A stretch of DNA of 64,000 nucleotides from Patella vulgata (Eukaryota > Mollusca > Gastropoda > Patellidae), in the NCBI RefSeq assembly GCF_932274485.2, contig NC_065886.2, forward strand, positions 45,743,501 to 45,807,500, written 5' to 3'. The notes beneath the pieces were generated by a model that worked only from the letters and a program-made list of their open reading frames with translations, made no database searches and had not been told where the DNA came from. Below, in pieces: positions 24,501 through 35,200 of this stretch; position 1 is the stretch's first letter; each line of letters begins with the position of its first letter. A program made the position numbers and the translations under genes.

Positions 24501-26209
24501 ATTTTACTTTTTCCACATTCGCGGTATCCCCAGTGGTTTCATTCCGTTCTACCCCACTAACCCCTGGGTTACTATATATGGGGGGGGGGAGACACGTTTT
24601 CAAGTTATCCGCCCTTGATACGTTAATATAAACAGCACATAATAATACGAAGACCGGACGTTTATATGTCCCTTTTTAAAAGTGACTACAAGTGTGGTTC
24701 TCGATATTTTGCGATTTGGAATACAATTATAAATTTATTCAAACAACACGTTATTATTAGTTCGAGTAGTCATATTAAAACACACACAATTAGCAATTTA
24801 TTCAAATAACACTTTATTATTGGTTCGAGTAGTCATATTAAAATAAACACAATTATCAATTTATTAAAAAATCACTTTATTATTGGTTCGAGTATTCATA
24901 TTAAAGGCTCAATACCACTCTTGTTGTAACTGAATAATATGTCCCAATCTTTATTCTGGTCAACAAATTGTACTATTTTAGAATATTTCAATTAATTGAT
25001 GATACAAATTTCATCTTAACACACCTTATTTAAAAATTTTGAAATATTCAACATAATGGTTTGAAACGTCTAACATAAACTTTTAAAAATATTTTCGAAC
25101 CCTCTGGACAAGTAAAATAGGATGTAATGGATAATTTACACAACAGGTAGGACACTTAAACATCTAGTACTTAGATAGAGATATTATTTATTTTCTGGAG
25201 CTTTCAAGCCAGCAAGAGTGTTATTGTCCCTTTAAAACAAACGCAATTATCAATTTATTAAAACAAAACTTTATTACTGGTCCGAGTCGTCTTTCTGTTC
25301 GGTCCGAATAGTCTTTTTGTATGGTCCGGGTAGTCTATTTGTTTGGGCTGAGTGGTCTATCAGTTGGTCCGACTGGTCTTGAACCGAGTGGTGTTTGGTC
25401 CGAGTGGTCATGGATTCCTGTCGTAAGTGTACTTGAATTTCCTATGCTGTCACCCCTAATACAAAATGATATCTTCCGCAGAGTGACGTAACCATCTTCC
25501 ATATTGGTATTTTTCTCTGGGAAAAGTTTGTGATATTTCAATTTTTCAAGAGAGAACTTGTTTTCATCGTTGTGATAATTAGTTGTGCAATGGATTTTAT
25601 CGAACGGGAGTTCATTACAAACACACAGGTAAGTTTATAATAACCAAAGTTAAGTAGTTTGTTCATAATCGAAGAAATCCGTTTAAAATTTACCAAGACT
25701 CAGACAGTAGTAGTTATTCCAGTGTTTTTATTTTTTCATATCAGGCAATTCTTTTGTATATATGTTAGTATCTATAAATATACCGACCGGAACACGCAGT
25801 GAGTGAATTGAGATCCGTGTCGTGTTTTATTAAATGTCCAATAATCAACAACAAATATAAGTATCGTTACACTGTAAAGTTTTGTATCAAGGTACAACAA
25901 ACTGGACCTCAAAGAACCGTTATACCCAAAAATTATTTATCGTCTGATTTCAACATAATTATTTATATTGCCAATATTGAATATTATTATTAGGCCTATA
26001 TGGTTTCAATGTTTTGCATCACATTTTCATGATTTTGTTGACGTCTTGATTTGACTACATAGGAAGATCTACATAATTACAAAACTACTCACTTGTAAAA
26101 TTACGCTTTTGATCAAAGCGTTCACAGATGGTGTGAAGAGTTGGGAAGTTCCTTGAAAACACCAAAGAACTATTCCACCTTTACTAAAAACACTGAAAAA
26201 ATCCAACAT
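12564..26209 (-). CDS. SRPRA: SRPRA, SRP receptor alpha subunit (complete)
   Basis: GTPase docking protein on the ER membrane that receives SRP-ribosome complexes together with the beta subunit. Fourteen exons in transcript order: 26209-26093, 21143-21060, 20853-20660, 19464-19340, 18464-18317, 18002-17849, 17490-17384, 16961-16840, 15765-15679, 15056-14884, 14362-14149, 13997-13912, 13652-13476, 12692-12564. They total 1917 nt, so 638 residues, the same length as human SRPRA. Exon 1 encodes the start of the SRX longin-like domain ([20 protein letters not shown]). Exons 3-7 hold the SRX remainder and the charged linker. The NG GTPase domain shows G1 [25 protein letters not shown]3 DTAGR, G4 TKFD and the closing GTGQTYTDL. 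Every splice phase is consistent. Intron 1 (4.9 kb) is loaded with transposons. A consensus CRE lies about 115 bp upstream of the ATG. Confidence 0.97.
12866..13031 (-). mobile_element. SINE family B, internally deleted copy
   Basis: Shares TTAATGTCCATTCAACACAA and ATGACAGACCTTATGATC with the other family B copies but lacks most of the middle. It lies in the last SRPRA intron, sense orientation. Confidence 0.7.
13188..13440 (-). mobile_element. SINE family B copy
   Basis: Near-complete tRNA-derived SINE. The head on the minus strand is GGGTGGCCGAATGATTAATG, close to a Ser/Leu-type tRNA A box. It lies in the same SRPRA intron as the preceding copy, same orientation. Confidence 0.82.
16046..16402 (-). 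mobile_element. SINE family A, full-length copy
   Basis: Best copy in the window. On the minus strand it has an A box (TGGCTAAGTGGG), a B box (TTTTCGATCC), a body of about 280 bp and an (ATTTC)n tail. It is intronic in SRPRA, sense to the gene. Confidence 0.88.
17090..17275 (-). mobile_element. SINE family A, truncated copy
   Basis: Tail and 3' half of the family A body; the tRNA head is missing. It is intronic in SRPRA, sense orientation. Confidence 0.8.
18888..18945. repeat. G/C homopolymer foldback
   Basis: A G7 run faces a C13 run around GCGGCCA. It is a low-complexity hairpin in an SRPRA intron and may be part of a transposon end I cannot name. Confidence 0.5.
19958..20164 (+). mobile_element. 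Helentron-like short element
   Basis: Begins TCTATACTAATATTTGTGAC, has a GTCTGTCTGTC microsatellite, and ends in GC-rich CGAAGCCGGGCATTCTTCTA. This layout resembles Helentron-associated short elements. It is much more GC-rich than the surrounding SRPRA intron. Confidence 0.45.
20312..20528 (-). mobile_element. SINE family B, degraded copy
   Basis: Body sequence CACTCAACACAAACTATGTC and the following region match the family; the head is eroded. It lies in an SRPRA intron, sense orientation. Confidence 0.65.
21791..22800. mobile_element. 1-kb TIR element carrying a LINE fragment
   Basis: The left end CGGTTCATTCCCATATCGCC mirrors the right end CGGGGTCTTCCCATATTGCC read in reverse. TATTAT flanks both sides, a likely target duplication. 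Most of the interior is LINE-derived. Confidence 0.65.
21930..22610 (-). pseudogene. LINE reverse transcriptase fragment (CR1/L2-like)
   Basis: On the minus strand it reads [40 protein letters not shown] and, further on, [20 protein letters not shown], hallmarks of the N-terminal reverse transcriptase region of CR1/L2-type LINEs. It is truncated at both ends, frame-shifted, and holds a tandem duplication of about 110 bp (22247-22358, repeated to 22470). A poly-A-like run lies near 21932-21945. Confidence 0.8.
22988..23146 (-). repeat. Inverted duplication, left arm, with exon-like unit
   Basis: About 158 bp, nearly identical in reverse to 25536-25693 (two substitutions and one indel seen). 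On the minus strand it contains ATG, 13 codons ([13 protein letters not shown]) and a GTAAGT donor ending at 23053, in SRPRA intron 1 and sense to SRPRA. Confidence 0.88.
23484..23714. mobile_element. Palindromic MITE, foldback form with internal duplication
   Basis: Ends TAATAACAGACAGC and its complement. Both arms repeat CTAGGTTTATTAACTGCAAC-type sequence, and the left arm carries it twice, so nearly the whole element can fold into one hairpin. It lies in SRPRA intron 1. Confidence 0.85.
24145..25418. mobile_element. Non-autonomous TIR transposon with iterated terminal motif
   Basis: Inverted ends GGTATCCA / TGGATTCC, flanked by the direct repeat TGTCGTA (24138-24144, 25419-25425). A 13-mer close to GGTCCGAGTGGTC occurs about four times inverted at the left, three times in a 66-bp tandem repeat in the middle (24716-24900) and about seven times at the right. 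No transposase frame is seen. Confidence 0.8.
25536..25693 (+). repeat. Inverted duplication, right arm, with exon-like unit
   Basis: Plus-strand partner of 22988-23146 with the same 13 codons at 25590-25628 and the same donor. It is antisense to SRPRA and faces USF. Confidence 0.88.
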
Positions 26210-26321
26210 CTTGAACAGATATTTTCATACAAATCTCACGTTGCTTATTTACCGGATATGACGTTTACACGGGGATTACGGAATCGGCAACGTTTTCATG
26301 ATGGGAAATTTCTTGAATATA

Positions 26322-26329
26322 TGACGTCA
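26322..26329. promoter_or_regulatory. CRE/ATF palindrome upstream of SRPRA
   Basis: An exact TGACGTCA palindrome, the consensus site of CREB/ATF-type bZIP factors, lies roughly 115 bp upstream of the SRPRA start codon. A related TGACGT half site lies near 26260. The position fits a proximal promoter; function is inferred. Confidence 0.45.
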
Positions 26330-26744
26330 TATCGCGCACCTGCCGTAGCTACCTAAATAAAATACCTCTTAACCGTCAACCGGGAACAAAATATTTTAAA
26401 AGTTATTTTATAATTAAAATATCACGTGAAACCCTTACCCTGAATTACAATCATCAAATTCCACTAATACTTCAACTTGAAAGTTATTGATTTGATTATT
26501 AATCAATCGCTGTTTTTAAACGGCTATATAACGTCGTTTCCATCAACAATTCGAAGCAGGTGATTATCTATAAAATAATTTTTTATTTGCCAGACCCTGC
26601 TTTTGTAACGCGCATAAATGTGAATATTTAGAATATTTGACTGAGAATTCGCATTCTCCGTCTGTGGCGAAGCTCATAACAATAAATTTAATAAATTTTT
26701 AACAATTTGAGAAAGGTTTATTTTTTATATTGACCATAATACAT

Positions 26745-26905
26745 GTATGTACGTCATGCAATGTGCTAAATATATGGAGTAAATTTTTGTACGCCAACGT
26801 TAACACGGGATCTCGGTTTTTAGTCTCATCTGAACGACAAGACGCTGTTTCTTGCCCCCCCCCCTCCATTCTGCAATTAACTTCACGATTTCACCGCAAT
26901 GTTTA
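26745..26905 (-). mobile_element. SINE family A, degraded fragment
   Basis: Shares the middle of the body (ACGGGATCTCGGTTTTTAG and following) with 16046-16402. Both ends are lost. It is intergenic. Confidence 0.5.
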
Positions 26906-27188
26906 CCGACATATTGATAACTGTGCAATGTTTATACACTTAAGAAATCTGACCATATAAGCAAACATACGTCTTCGCCACCTAAGATCTTGTGTAAAAT
27001 CTTTTGATGGGCTTCATTTTAATCCGCGCCAGCAGATTATCTACCGGTGATATTTGGATTACATTACGTGAATATTACACTATAAACAAGGAAATCCACT
27101 CTATCAAGCTCACCGTGACAAAAATAAAAATAAAAAACCGGACTAGCACAATTTTATGGACCCCGCTATTTAATATCTATTTGTAGAG

Positions 27189-27421
27189 AAAGGTGGTGAG
27201 AAATGGGGTTTAACGTCCACTCGACATAGACTAGGTCATTTCGTGACTAACATATGGTTTCATTTTATTTCAATAATTCGCTTGCGCTTAGGGGTCTTTA
27301 GCAGTGGAAAGGCGATACCCTACTCCTTGTCACGTACAACCGGGGTTTCGAAACCACGCCAGTTGACTCAATGACAGGTCTTATGATACAGCACGTGCTA
27401 ACCATTCGGCCATCCACCCCC
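27189..27421 (-). mobile_element. SINE family B copy (SRPRA-USF intergenic)
   Basis: Head on the minus strand: GGTGGATGGCCGAATGGTTA; B-box-like TTTCGAAACCC. The tail lies near 27189. Confidence 0.82.
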
Positions 27422-27429
27422 CACTATCT

Positions 27430-27680
27430 ATTTGTATCTATTTTCATAAATGTATAGTGTGTGTGTGCTTTATATTGTCTGGTATGAGTAGGTAACTACG
27501 AGAACGTAGCTAAATAAATTGATATACTGTGATGTGTTTGTTTTTGGAGAGATCATGAGTAGGCTACTCGAAATTGGAGCCCGTGTATAATTTGTGTACT
27601 TTAATTTTATACTTTTGTATATATCATATACTGTCCTCAAAGGACGTTTCGAAGCAATAAAATTCCATTCCATTCTTTTG
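27430..27680 (+). mobile_element. Candidate LINE 3' end
   Basis: It ends with a small stem (GTCCTCAAAGGAC), an AATAAAATTCC run and an ATTCC-type short repeat, the usual build of a CR1/L2-like LINE 3' terminus. No coding part is attached. Confidence 0.4.
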
Positions 27681-28337
27681 TTCGTGGGAATTACCGCACT
27701 TAAAGAAGCATTGTGTAAGATTCAGATAAAGAGCTGGTCGTTCTTGCTATAATATAGTTCAAAAATAGATAAGGCAAAATTAATATATTGAAAACTTCAT
27801 TCAAATTAGGGCTTACTTTATTCTGAGCGAAAATATTAGCCTTTCAGGGTTAGACAAGATGTGTGCATTGTTTGTAACCACCGTACTGGTTGTTCGAAGC
27901 TTAGCCTCGTTTCTCCATTTTCAAATAACATTGGTTGTACTCGATTGAACGTTCCGGAATTGAATTCTCTCAATCCCAAAAATAGTGGCAATGGATTTCG
28001 GGCTACAACGCATGCGTCGACTGAATCAGTAAATATCTCAACCAACCATGCAGCCGATACATTTTAATTACGTCACGATTCTACTCACACCACCTCCGTA
28101 ATTGTCGGGACTGACAGAACTGTGACAGAACTGAATTCCACGTTACTCGATTGCAATTCTGTCAATTCGGGACGTTCTGGACTGTGAATCGAGCATCCCC
28201 ATTGTCATACCGTTTTAATCTATGTAATATCGGAGACATTTGTCATTTTTTTCTGTTCAATAATTTGGGGTTCATATGTTTGTAAAAATAAGTCATTTGT
28301 ATATACACTCAACTTTAGAAGTGTCTCATTGGATTGA

Positions 28338-28612
28338 GGGGGGGGGGGCGAATGGTTAGCACGTGCGCGCTGTATCATAAGGCCTGTCATTGAGTCAAGT
28401 GGCGTAATTTCGAATCCTCGGTTGTTCGATCGTGACAAGGAGTAGGGTCGCCTGTCCAACCTCGTGGGTTTTCTCCGGGTGCTCCGGTTTCCTCCCACTG
28501 CTAAAGACCCTCACGCGCAAGCGAATTATTGGAATAAAATTAAACCATATGTTAGTCACGAAATGACCTAGGTTGTGTCGAGTGGACGTTAAACACCATT
28601 TCTCTCTCTCTC
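28338..28612 (+). mobile_element. SINE family B copy with conserved core
   Basis: A-box-like GGCGAATGGTTAGCACG, B-box-like TTTCGAATCCT, a conserved core GTGCTCCGGTTTCCTCCCAC and a (TC)n tail ending near 28612. A G run precedes the head. Confidence 0.85.
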
Positions 28613-29147
28613 TCTCTCTGGATTGGTGCCATTGGATTACGTCTCTATATGAGTGACTGAATGGGCTAACCCAAAATACTTCATCTGTAAATTTACAAAA
28701 AAGTCACAAAAACTTCATAACGAACACTAATCTAATTCAAATTTTACACTCTGTTATATTTCTGGCGATACGAATTACCCAAATATTCTGTTTACTATCT
28801 ATATAATAAATGTTTTTTATATCAACTAAAGTACTTAAAAGGAAGCGTTCGGTTATGATTATTTAGTAGAATAAATACGGCATTATACGTCCGGCTTTGC
28901 CTTCTCGGCCAGTCTGTTTGCTTATATTCGGCTTGCGATATAAAAAATAGTTCTGAATACCAGGTCCTTAGATACTACTATTATTTGAAGGTGGTACAAT
29001 AGATTCCCATTTATATATTTTCCCAGTGTATATGACTCAAATGGCGATATTGAATCCTGATAATTCTACAATATATGAAAGCTGATTTCCAGAAATTTGT
29101 TCTTATGTTAATGCGCTATAAACGAGCTCTGGATCCGCCATTTCTGT

Positions 29148-29174
29148 CACATGTTCATTTTCCCTTCTCACATG
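29148..29174. promoter_or_regulatory. Two CACATG E-boxes upstream of the USF start
   Basis: CACATG occurs at 29148-29153 and 29169-29174, within 100 bp of the USF start codon. CACATG is a variant E-box that USF-type bHLH-LZ proteins can bind. Autoregulation is only a possibility; a six-base site is frequent by chance. Confidence 0.3.
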
Positions 29175-29244
29175 ACCTGTTGTTTGGCCCCGTGATCAAA
29201 TTGCTATATTTCCTGGCAAATTCAAAACCACTTTAAAAAGCCAC

Positions 29245-32200
29245 ATGGATATGCTAGACCAAGCACTGGAAACAAGGTAAGTGATGATAGAAGAAAGAAA
29301 ACTAAGACAAATGTGGGCGGATATCGCTTGTTTGCCCAGAAAAACCAGTCGCCGACATATCATGCAAATACGTGAACGAAATATACACGCAGTGACTGGG
29401 AATACTTCTGTCACCTGGAAGGCGAGTGTCGGCTGCTACAAAACTGATATTTAACGTGTGGTAGGCGTGGTCCATGGTCGATATTGTTTAAAGTTTTATT
29501 GTTAGTAAATAAATTGGCTCAAGTGATAAGGCAGTTTTTAGCTTAAAAATGTAGGTCATCATTTATGCCTAAACTAGGCCGCCGCATTAGTATTTGTATT
29601 ACATGATACAAGCATGCCGGTTGCGGTTAACAACCAAACAGTTTGACACGGAAATGTCGCAAGACACTGCTGAATCACGACCCCTAAATGGACTAAAAAT
29701 AGAAGATTTATGACATTATTTGTTTTGCATTGAAATATTTGAAAAAAGATGCTTGGCTTAAGCTTTATGTTAAGCTTATGTTAAATTAAATTTCGTGAAG
29801 GCATCCTTCCCAGCCTATCTTTAATATTATAAGTCTAGGTAGAGGAGTAGGGAAAACGAGTCCTTTTGGTCTTCACTGACGAATTATTAGGTAAAGTCAA
29901 TGCATGTACCTAGCAGAAATGGAGAAAAACTTTACAAAATAATAAATAAGTTAACAATGAATGCATGTCTGTGAATGTGGGTGGTACTTGTTTTAGTGTA
30001 TGAAAATGGAATTTATTTCCTCTTTGAATAGACTTAATAATCCAGCCTTAATAAACCATCACAGCAGGATATAAACCAAGTTGTGCATATGGTTATTTTT
30101 ATTTTTTATATAATGTTATAAATAAATAAAAGTATGTGTTATATTAACACAGGGTATAATTTTATGAATACACAATTACTGAATTTTACAAGTTCTATGG
30201 CATGTTTAGATGAGGATACTTTCATCTTTATCAAGCCAACTCCTGTAATAGCATAAACTTTAGTTATCATTCATGATTCTTTTTTTATGGTGTGGTTTTT
30301 TTAGTCTATTAGGTTATCTTTACGGATTTCCTTGTTACATCTTCGTCATTGATTAATCTGTAATTGTTTACCCTTGTGCATTTATTTTAACATATTTTAT
30401 GTTCTTTACATCCCACAAACATGCATTCTCTTTCAGTAATTGTTTACCTTTAATAGGGTTAAGTATCATTTCATCCTAATATAATTTAGTATCACCATAT
30501 AAATTACAGTTTGACACGGAAATGTCGCAAGACACTGCTGAATCACGACCCCTAAATGGACTAAAAATAGAAGATTTATGACATTATTTGTTTTGCATTG
30601 AAATATTTGAAAAAAGATGCTTGGCTTAAGCTTTATGTTAAGCTTATATTAAATTAAATTTCGTGAAGGCATCCTTTCCAGCCTATCTTTAATATTATAA
30701 GTCTAGGTAGAGGAGTAGGGAAAACGAGTCCTTTTGGTCTTCACTGATGAATTATTAGGTAAAGTCAATGCATGTACCTAGCAGAAATGGAGAAAAACTT
30801 TACAAAATAATAAATAAGTTAACAATGAATGCATGTCTGTGAATGTGGGTGGTACTTGTTTTAGTGTATGAAAATGGAATTTATTTCCTCTTTGAATAGG
30901 CTTAATAATCCAGCCTCTGATAGGTCTGTAGGAATTATTATGCTTGTAAAGTTTAATTATTAGGTTACCGATTCATGTAACCCCCAAACCATTTTACTTG
31001 AAAACATCACATGCAGGATCATTAATATTTAGAGTACTACGTATTTGATTTAGTATTTATTATTATTTTCTTTTTTTCACAGCCAAGATAAGGGTAATGA
31101 TTCACCAGTTTCTGAAGACCACATACAGTTACAAACCCATGTACAAGAAGGTAATACTAATACTTTTAACTTATTTTGAATTCAGAAACCTTTTGAAAAA
31201 AATTTTTTCCAAAAATTATAAATACATTAAAAAATTTGTAGTACCTCTTTCATTTTAGTGGAAGTTATAATTGTTGATTTAATTAAATTTAAACAGACAT
31301 TATGCAAGAGCTAAATCTACCTATTTAAATTATTAATTAGACATTTATTAACATGACAATACCATAATCAAGTCTAGATGCAAGAGCTAAATCTTCCTAT
31401 TGCAGGTCTTTCTTTAGGCCTTAAATGTTACATAAATTATTAATTAGACATTAATTAAGTTACCTTGACCATAATGAACTCCCTATGTCATTGGGTGGCT
31501 GAGTGACTCCGATATTAAGTAGATTTAAATACGTTTTTCAAGTGTTGATTTACAGTATAATTGAGACTTTGTTTATTATCGTAATAATGGTAGCAATGAT
31601 AATCAAGGCTACAGCATAATTCACCGATAACTCAGCTCAGAGTGAAGTAATTGAACTGAAATATTGAACATATTTATTTTTCATTATCTATTTTTTAACT
31701 ATTATAGCGAGAACTGTCAACTCTTTAATGCCCAATACCTAATAATAAGTAAAGGTGTGGTTATTTCCTACATTTAAGGTTTTTTTTCATAGTTTGGCCT
31801 GAAAGCAAAAATTCAAAATAGTAAACATGTGGTTAATATTTCAGTACCCGAATTTAATTGTATTAAAATATAATTGAAATAGAACATCTGTCAACCTGGT
31901 TCTTGAATATATTTTGATCTAAATTATATTCTGGTAATAAACTGGTTTTGATTTGTTAAACAAACAGAAAAAAATGCAAAGAATTGTAAATCTAGTTTCT
32001 TAGCTGTATTCTGCTTTATATTGTGGGTATTACACAAAGCTATAAATAATGATAATGAAATTCAGATAACCTACAAAAATAATAAAACATGTACACTGAA
32101 ACTACAGACATGGCTTATTGTAGGATGGATAGTCCAAATTAACATGGTTACATTAATATTACATACATGTAGCTTTACTATATGATTATTATTTACTAGA

Positions 32201-35200
32201 TGACAATATATATGAATGAGTTAGGGTTTTCTTTTTGGCAAGTCATAACTTATTCATTCATCATTCATAATTATTTCTATAAAAATTTATCAGTTTTTCA
32301 AACCATCACAGCAGGATATAAACCAAGTTGTGCATATGGTTATTTTTATTTTTTATATAATGTTATAAATAAATAAAAGTATGTGTTATATTAACACAGG
32401 GTATAATTTTATGAATACACAATTACTGAATTTTACAAGTTCTATGGCATGTTAGATGAGGATACTTTCATCTTTATCAAGCCAACTCCTGTAATAGCAT
32501 AAACTTTAGTTATCATTCATGATTCTTTTTTTATGGTGTGGTTTTTTAGTCTATTAGGTTATCTTTACGGATTTCCTTGTTACATCTTCGTCATTGATTA
32601 ATCTGTAATTGTTTACCCTTGTGCATTTATTTTAACATATTTTATGTTCTTTACATCCCACAAACATGCATTCTCTTTCAGTAATTGTTTACCTTTAATA
32701 GGGTTAAGTATCATTTCATCCTAATATAATTTAGTATCACCATATAAATTACATGTACCTAGTAGGGTTTCTTTTTGTGTATGTTTTAATTGTATTCATT
32801 GTTGTTGTTGCTGCGTAGTCTGTATGAATTTGACTACTATCCACATATCTATATTATGTGTGTTTATAGTACTAGTAGTAATTAATTTAGTAAAATTTTG
32901 TATGCATAAAATTATACTTTCTGTTAATATGTTCAATCAATAAATGCCTATCATCAATGATATTATTGTGTTACTAATGAGATAATATATTGTGTTATAG
33001 GTGAAACAACCGAGGAACAAGCAGCTGCTATAGCTAGTGTAGCTAATAGTCAAGGTTTAACATTAGATCCATCTACTGTACAGTATCAGTTTCGTGCCGA
33101 TGGACAAGGTAACTTTGTATTGCTGTATTTTTATCAATGTATGATGAAAACAGTTTGGCTGCTCCTCAATGTATAAATACTGATGAAAATTAAAAGATAT
33201 AAAAGAAACCATAATTGATTATTTAGTCCTCCAAGTTAGCTCAAAGTAAGAAATTTAGTCATAGATTTATTTTTTTATATTATAGGTGGACCAGTAACAT
33301 ATAGAGTGGTACAGGTTTCACAAGATGGATCTGAAGCTACTGCTCAGGTTGTTACAACTACAGGTTTTCCACAGGCACAGGTAGCACAGGTAACACATAC
33401 ATTTTACATGATTTTCTGAAAGGATTTGAGGGACTACTGTCAACAATGTACGAAGATGGTCCAATTGTTACATACAGAAAGTGATGGAAAACTGAACAAC
33501 TAGATTAAGATACTAATAACATCACTATGCACCTGTTTCCGATAATAAATACATAATGTCAAAGTTATTCCATAAATTAATGTAGGAAAATTATGGAACT
33601 ATGAGTCCAGCTTGGATTATTTTATGCCCCTGCATAATACCCTTTACAGGTGTCAGCGAGATGTACCAAGAGTATCTGTATATAATGTAATTATATTTAT
33701 GTATTATTTAGTTTTGTGTATAGTATCTAATATTTATAACGTATATTTTATAGGCTGTCATTCAAAGTCCATTTAGTAATGGTGGAAGTCCAACTCCAGA
33801 TGGACAGGAACAAAGATTTGCTTATTACCAAGGGGCTGGGGATGCTACAACTGTAACAACACAAGCATCTGCTGATGTCACAGCAGCAACTCTAGGTCAA
33901 GTGCAATCAGCTGGAGGTAATATTACTATTTATATTGCTAAGCTTTCACAATTAGTTGAAGAAAAGAGAACTTTCTTCTTTTTTTTAGATCTATTAAAAT
34001 TCTCTTAGGTGTCTTAAACAAAATGGATTGTCACCTTGTTATTTTTATTTCTCAAGCAGGTCAGTTTTATGTTATGATGTCCCCACAAGATGTGCTTCAA
34101 AATCAGAGAAGTATTGCACCAAGAACGTCTTACACACCCAAAATGGATGGTAGATCACCCAGAGATGATAGGCGAAGAGCAACACATAATGAAGGTCAGT
34201 TGATGTTTTAATTTCTTCGAGGTTTTGTTTCATGGAAAGAGTTATTTCCCTTAAATTGATATCTTCAACATTGGATTGGTCGTTTTTAGACGAGTCTTGA
34301 ACAGTATTGATGTCTATTTGAAAATATGGTGTTTGGTGTTGAATTTACATACATGTACTGTAGACAGAAAATTTGGTTTACAAAAAAATATCATATGTCA
34401 ATGGTAAGCGACCCTGAGTTTAAAAATTCCTGCAATTTCTTGAAAGGTAACCCAAATCGTGCGGCTAAAATTAGTCGTGTAACATACAGAAGAAACAAAT
34501 ATGACCTTGATTACTTTTAGCTAGACTATCATAAAGTGTCTATGTGCAAAAAGAAGTAAGTTAACAACTGCATAAAACTATTTGTTGATTTAGTAGAACA
34601 TTATATACCATAACATACTACTTTTAGTAGAACATTGCATAACATACTACTTTTGTTTTAGTAGAACATTATATAACATACTACTTTTGTTTTAGTAGAA
34701 CATTGCATAACTTACTACTTTTGTTTTAGTTGAGAGAAGACGACGAGACAAAATCAACAACTGGATTGTTCAATTATCTAAAGTTGTACCAGATTGTGCC
34801 TCAGAACAAGCTAAAACTGGAGCTGTGAGTTATATTATTATTATAAATAGATAAATAAATTATGACACAACTAATTTTGTCTATTACAAAATATAATTGA
34901 ATTATTAAATAATATTAATAATTATAAAGTAAAATTATGTATGATATATACATGTATGTGAAATGTATGCGAGAAAGATGGTAGATGTAGTATATTTTAT
35001 TAACTTTGTTTTCAGAATGTCAATTTATCATTGCAGAGTAAGGGAGGAATATTATCAAAAGCTTGTGACTACATCACAGAGTTGCGTACATCCAACGCGA
35101 GGATGGCAGAAACCTTAAAAGAGACTGAACGAATATCTGTTGATAACGAATTGCTTCGGCAACAATGTGAAGAACTAAAACAAGAAAATGCCATTCTCCG

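Larger units (their letters stand above)
26210..29244. other. SRPRA-USF head-to-head intergenic region
   Basis: About 3 kb separates the two divergent start codons. It holds a SINE-A fragment, two SINE-B copies in opposite orientations, a LINE 3'-end-like piece and a fragment of the long-TIR MITE family (27718-27842). It also carries runs of C (26856-26866) and G (28338-28348). Short open frames here lie mostly inside repeats and resemble no protein. Confidence 0.6.
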
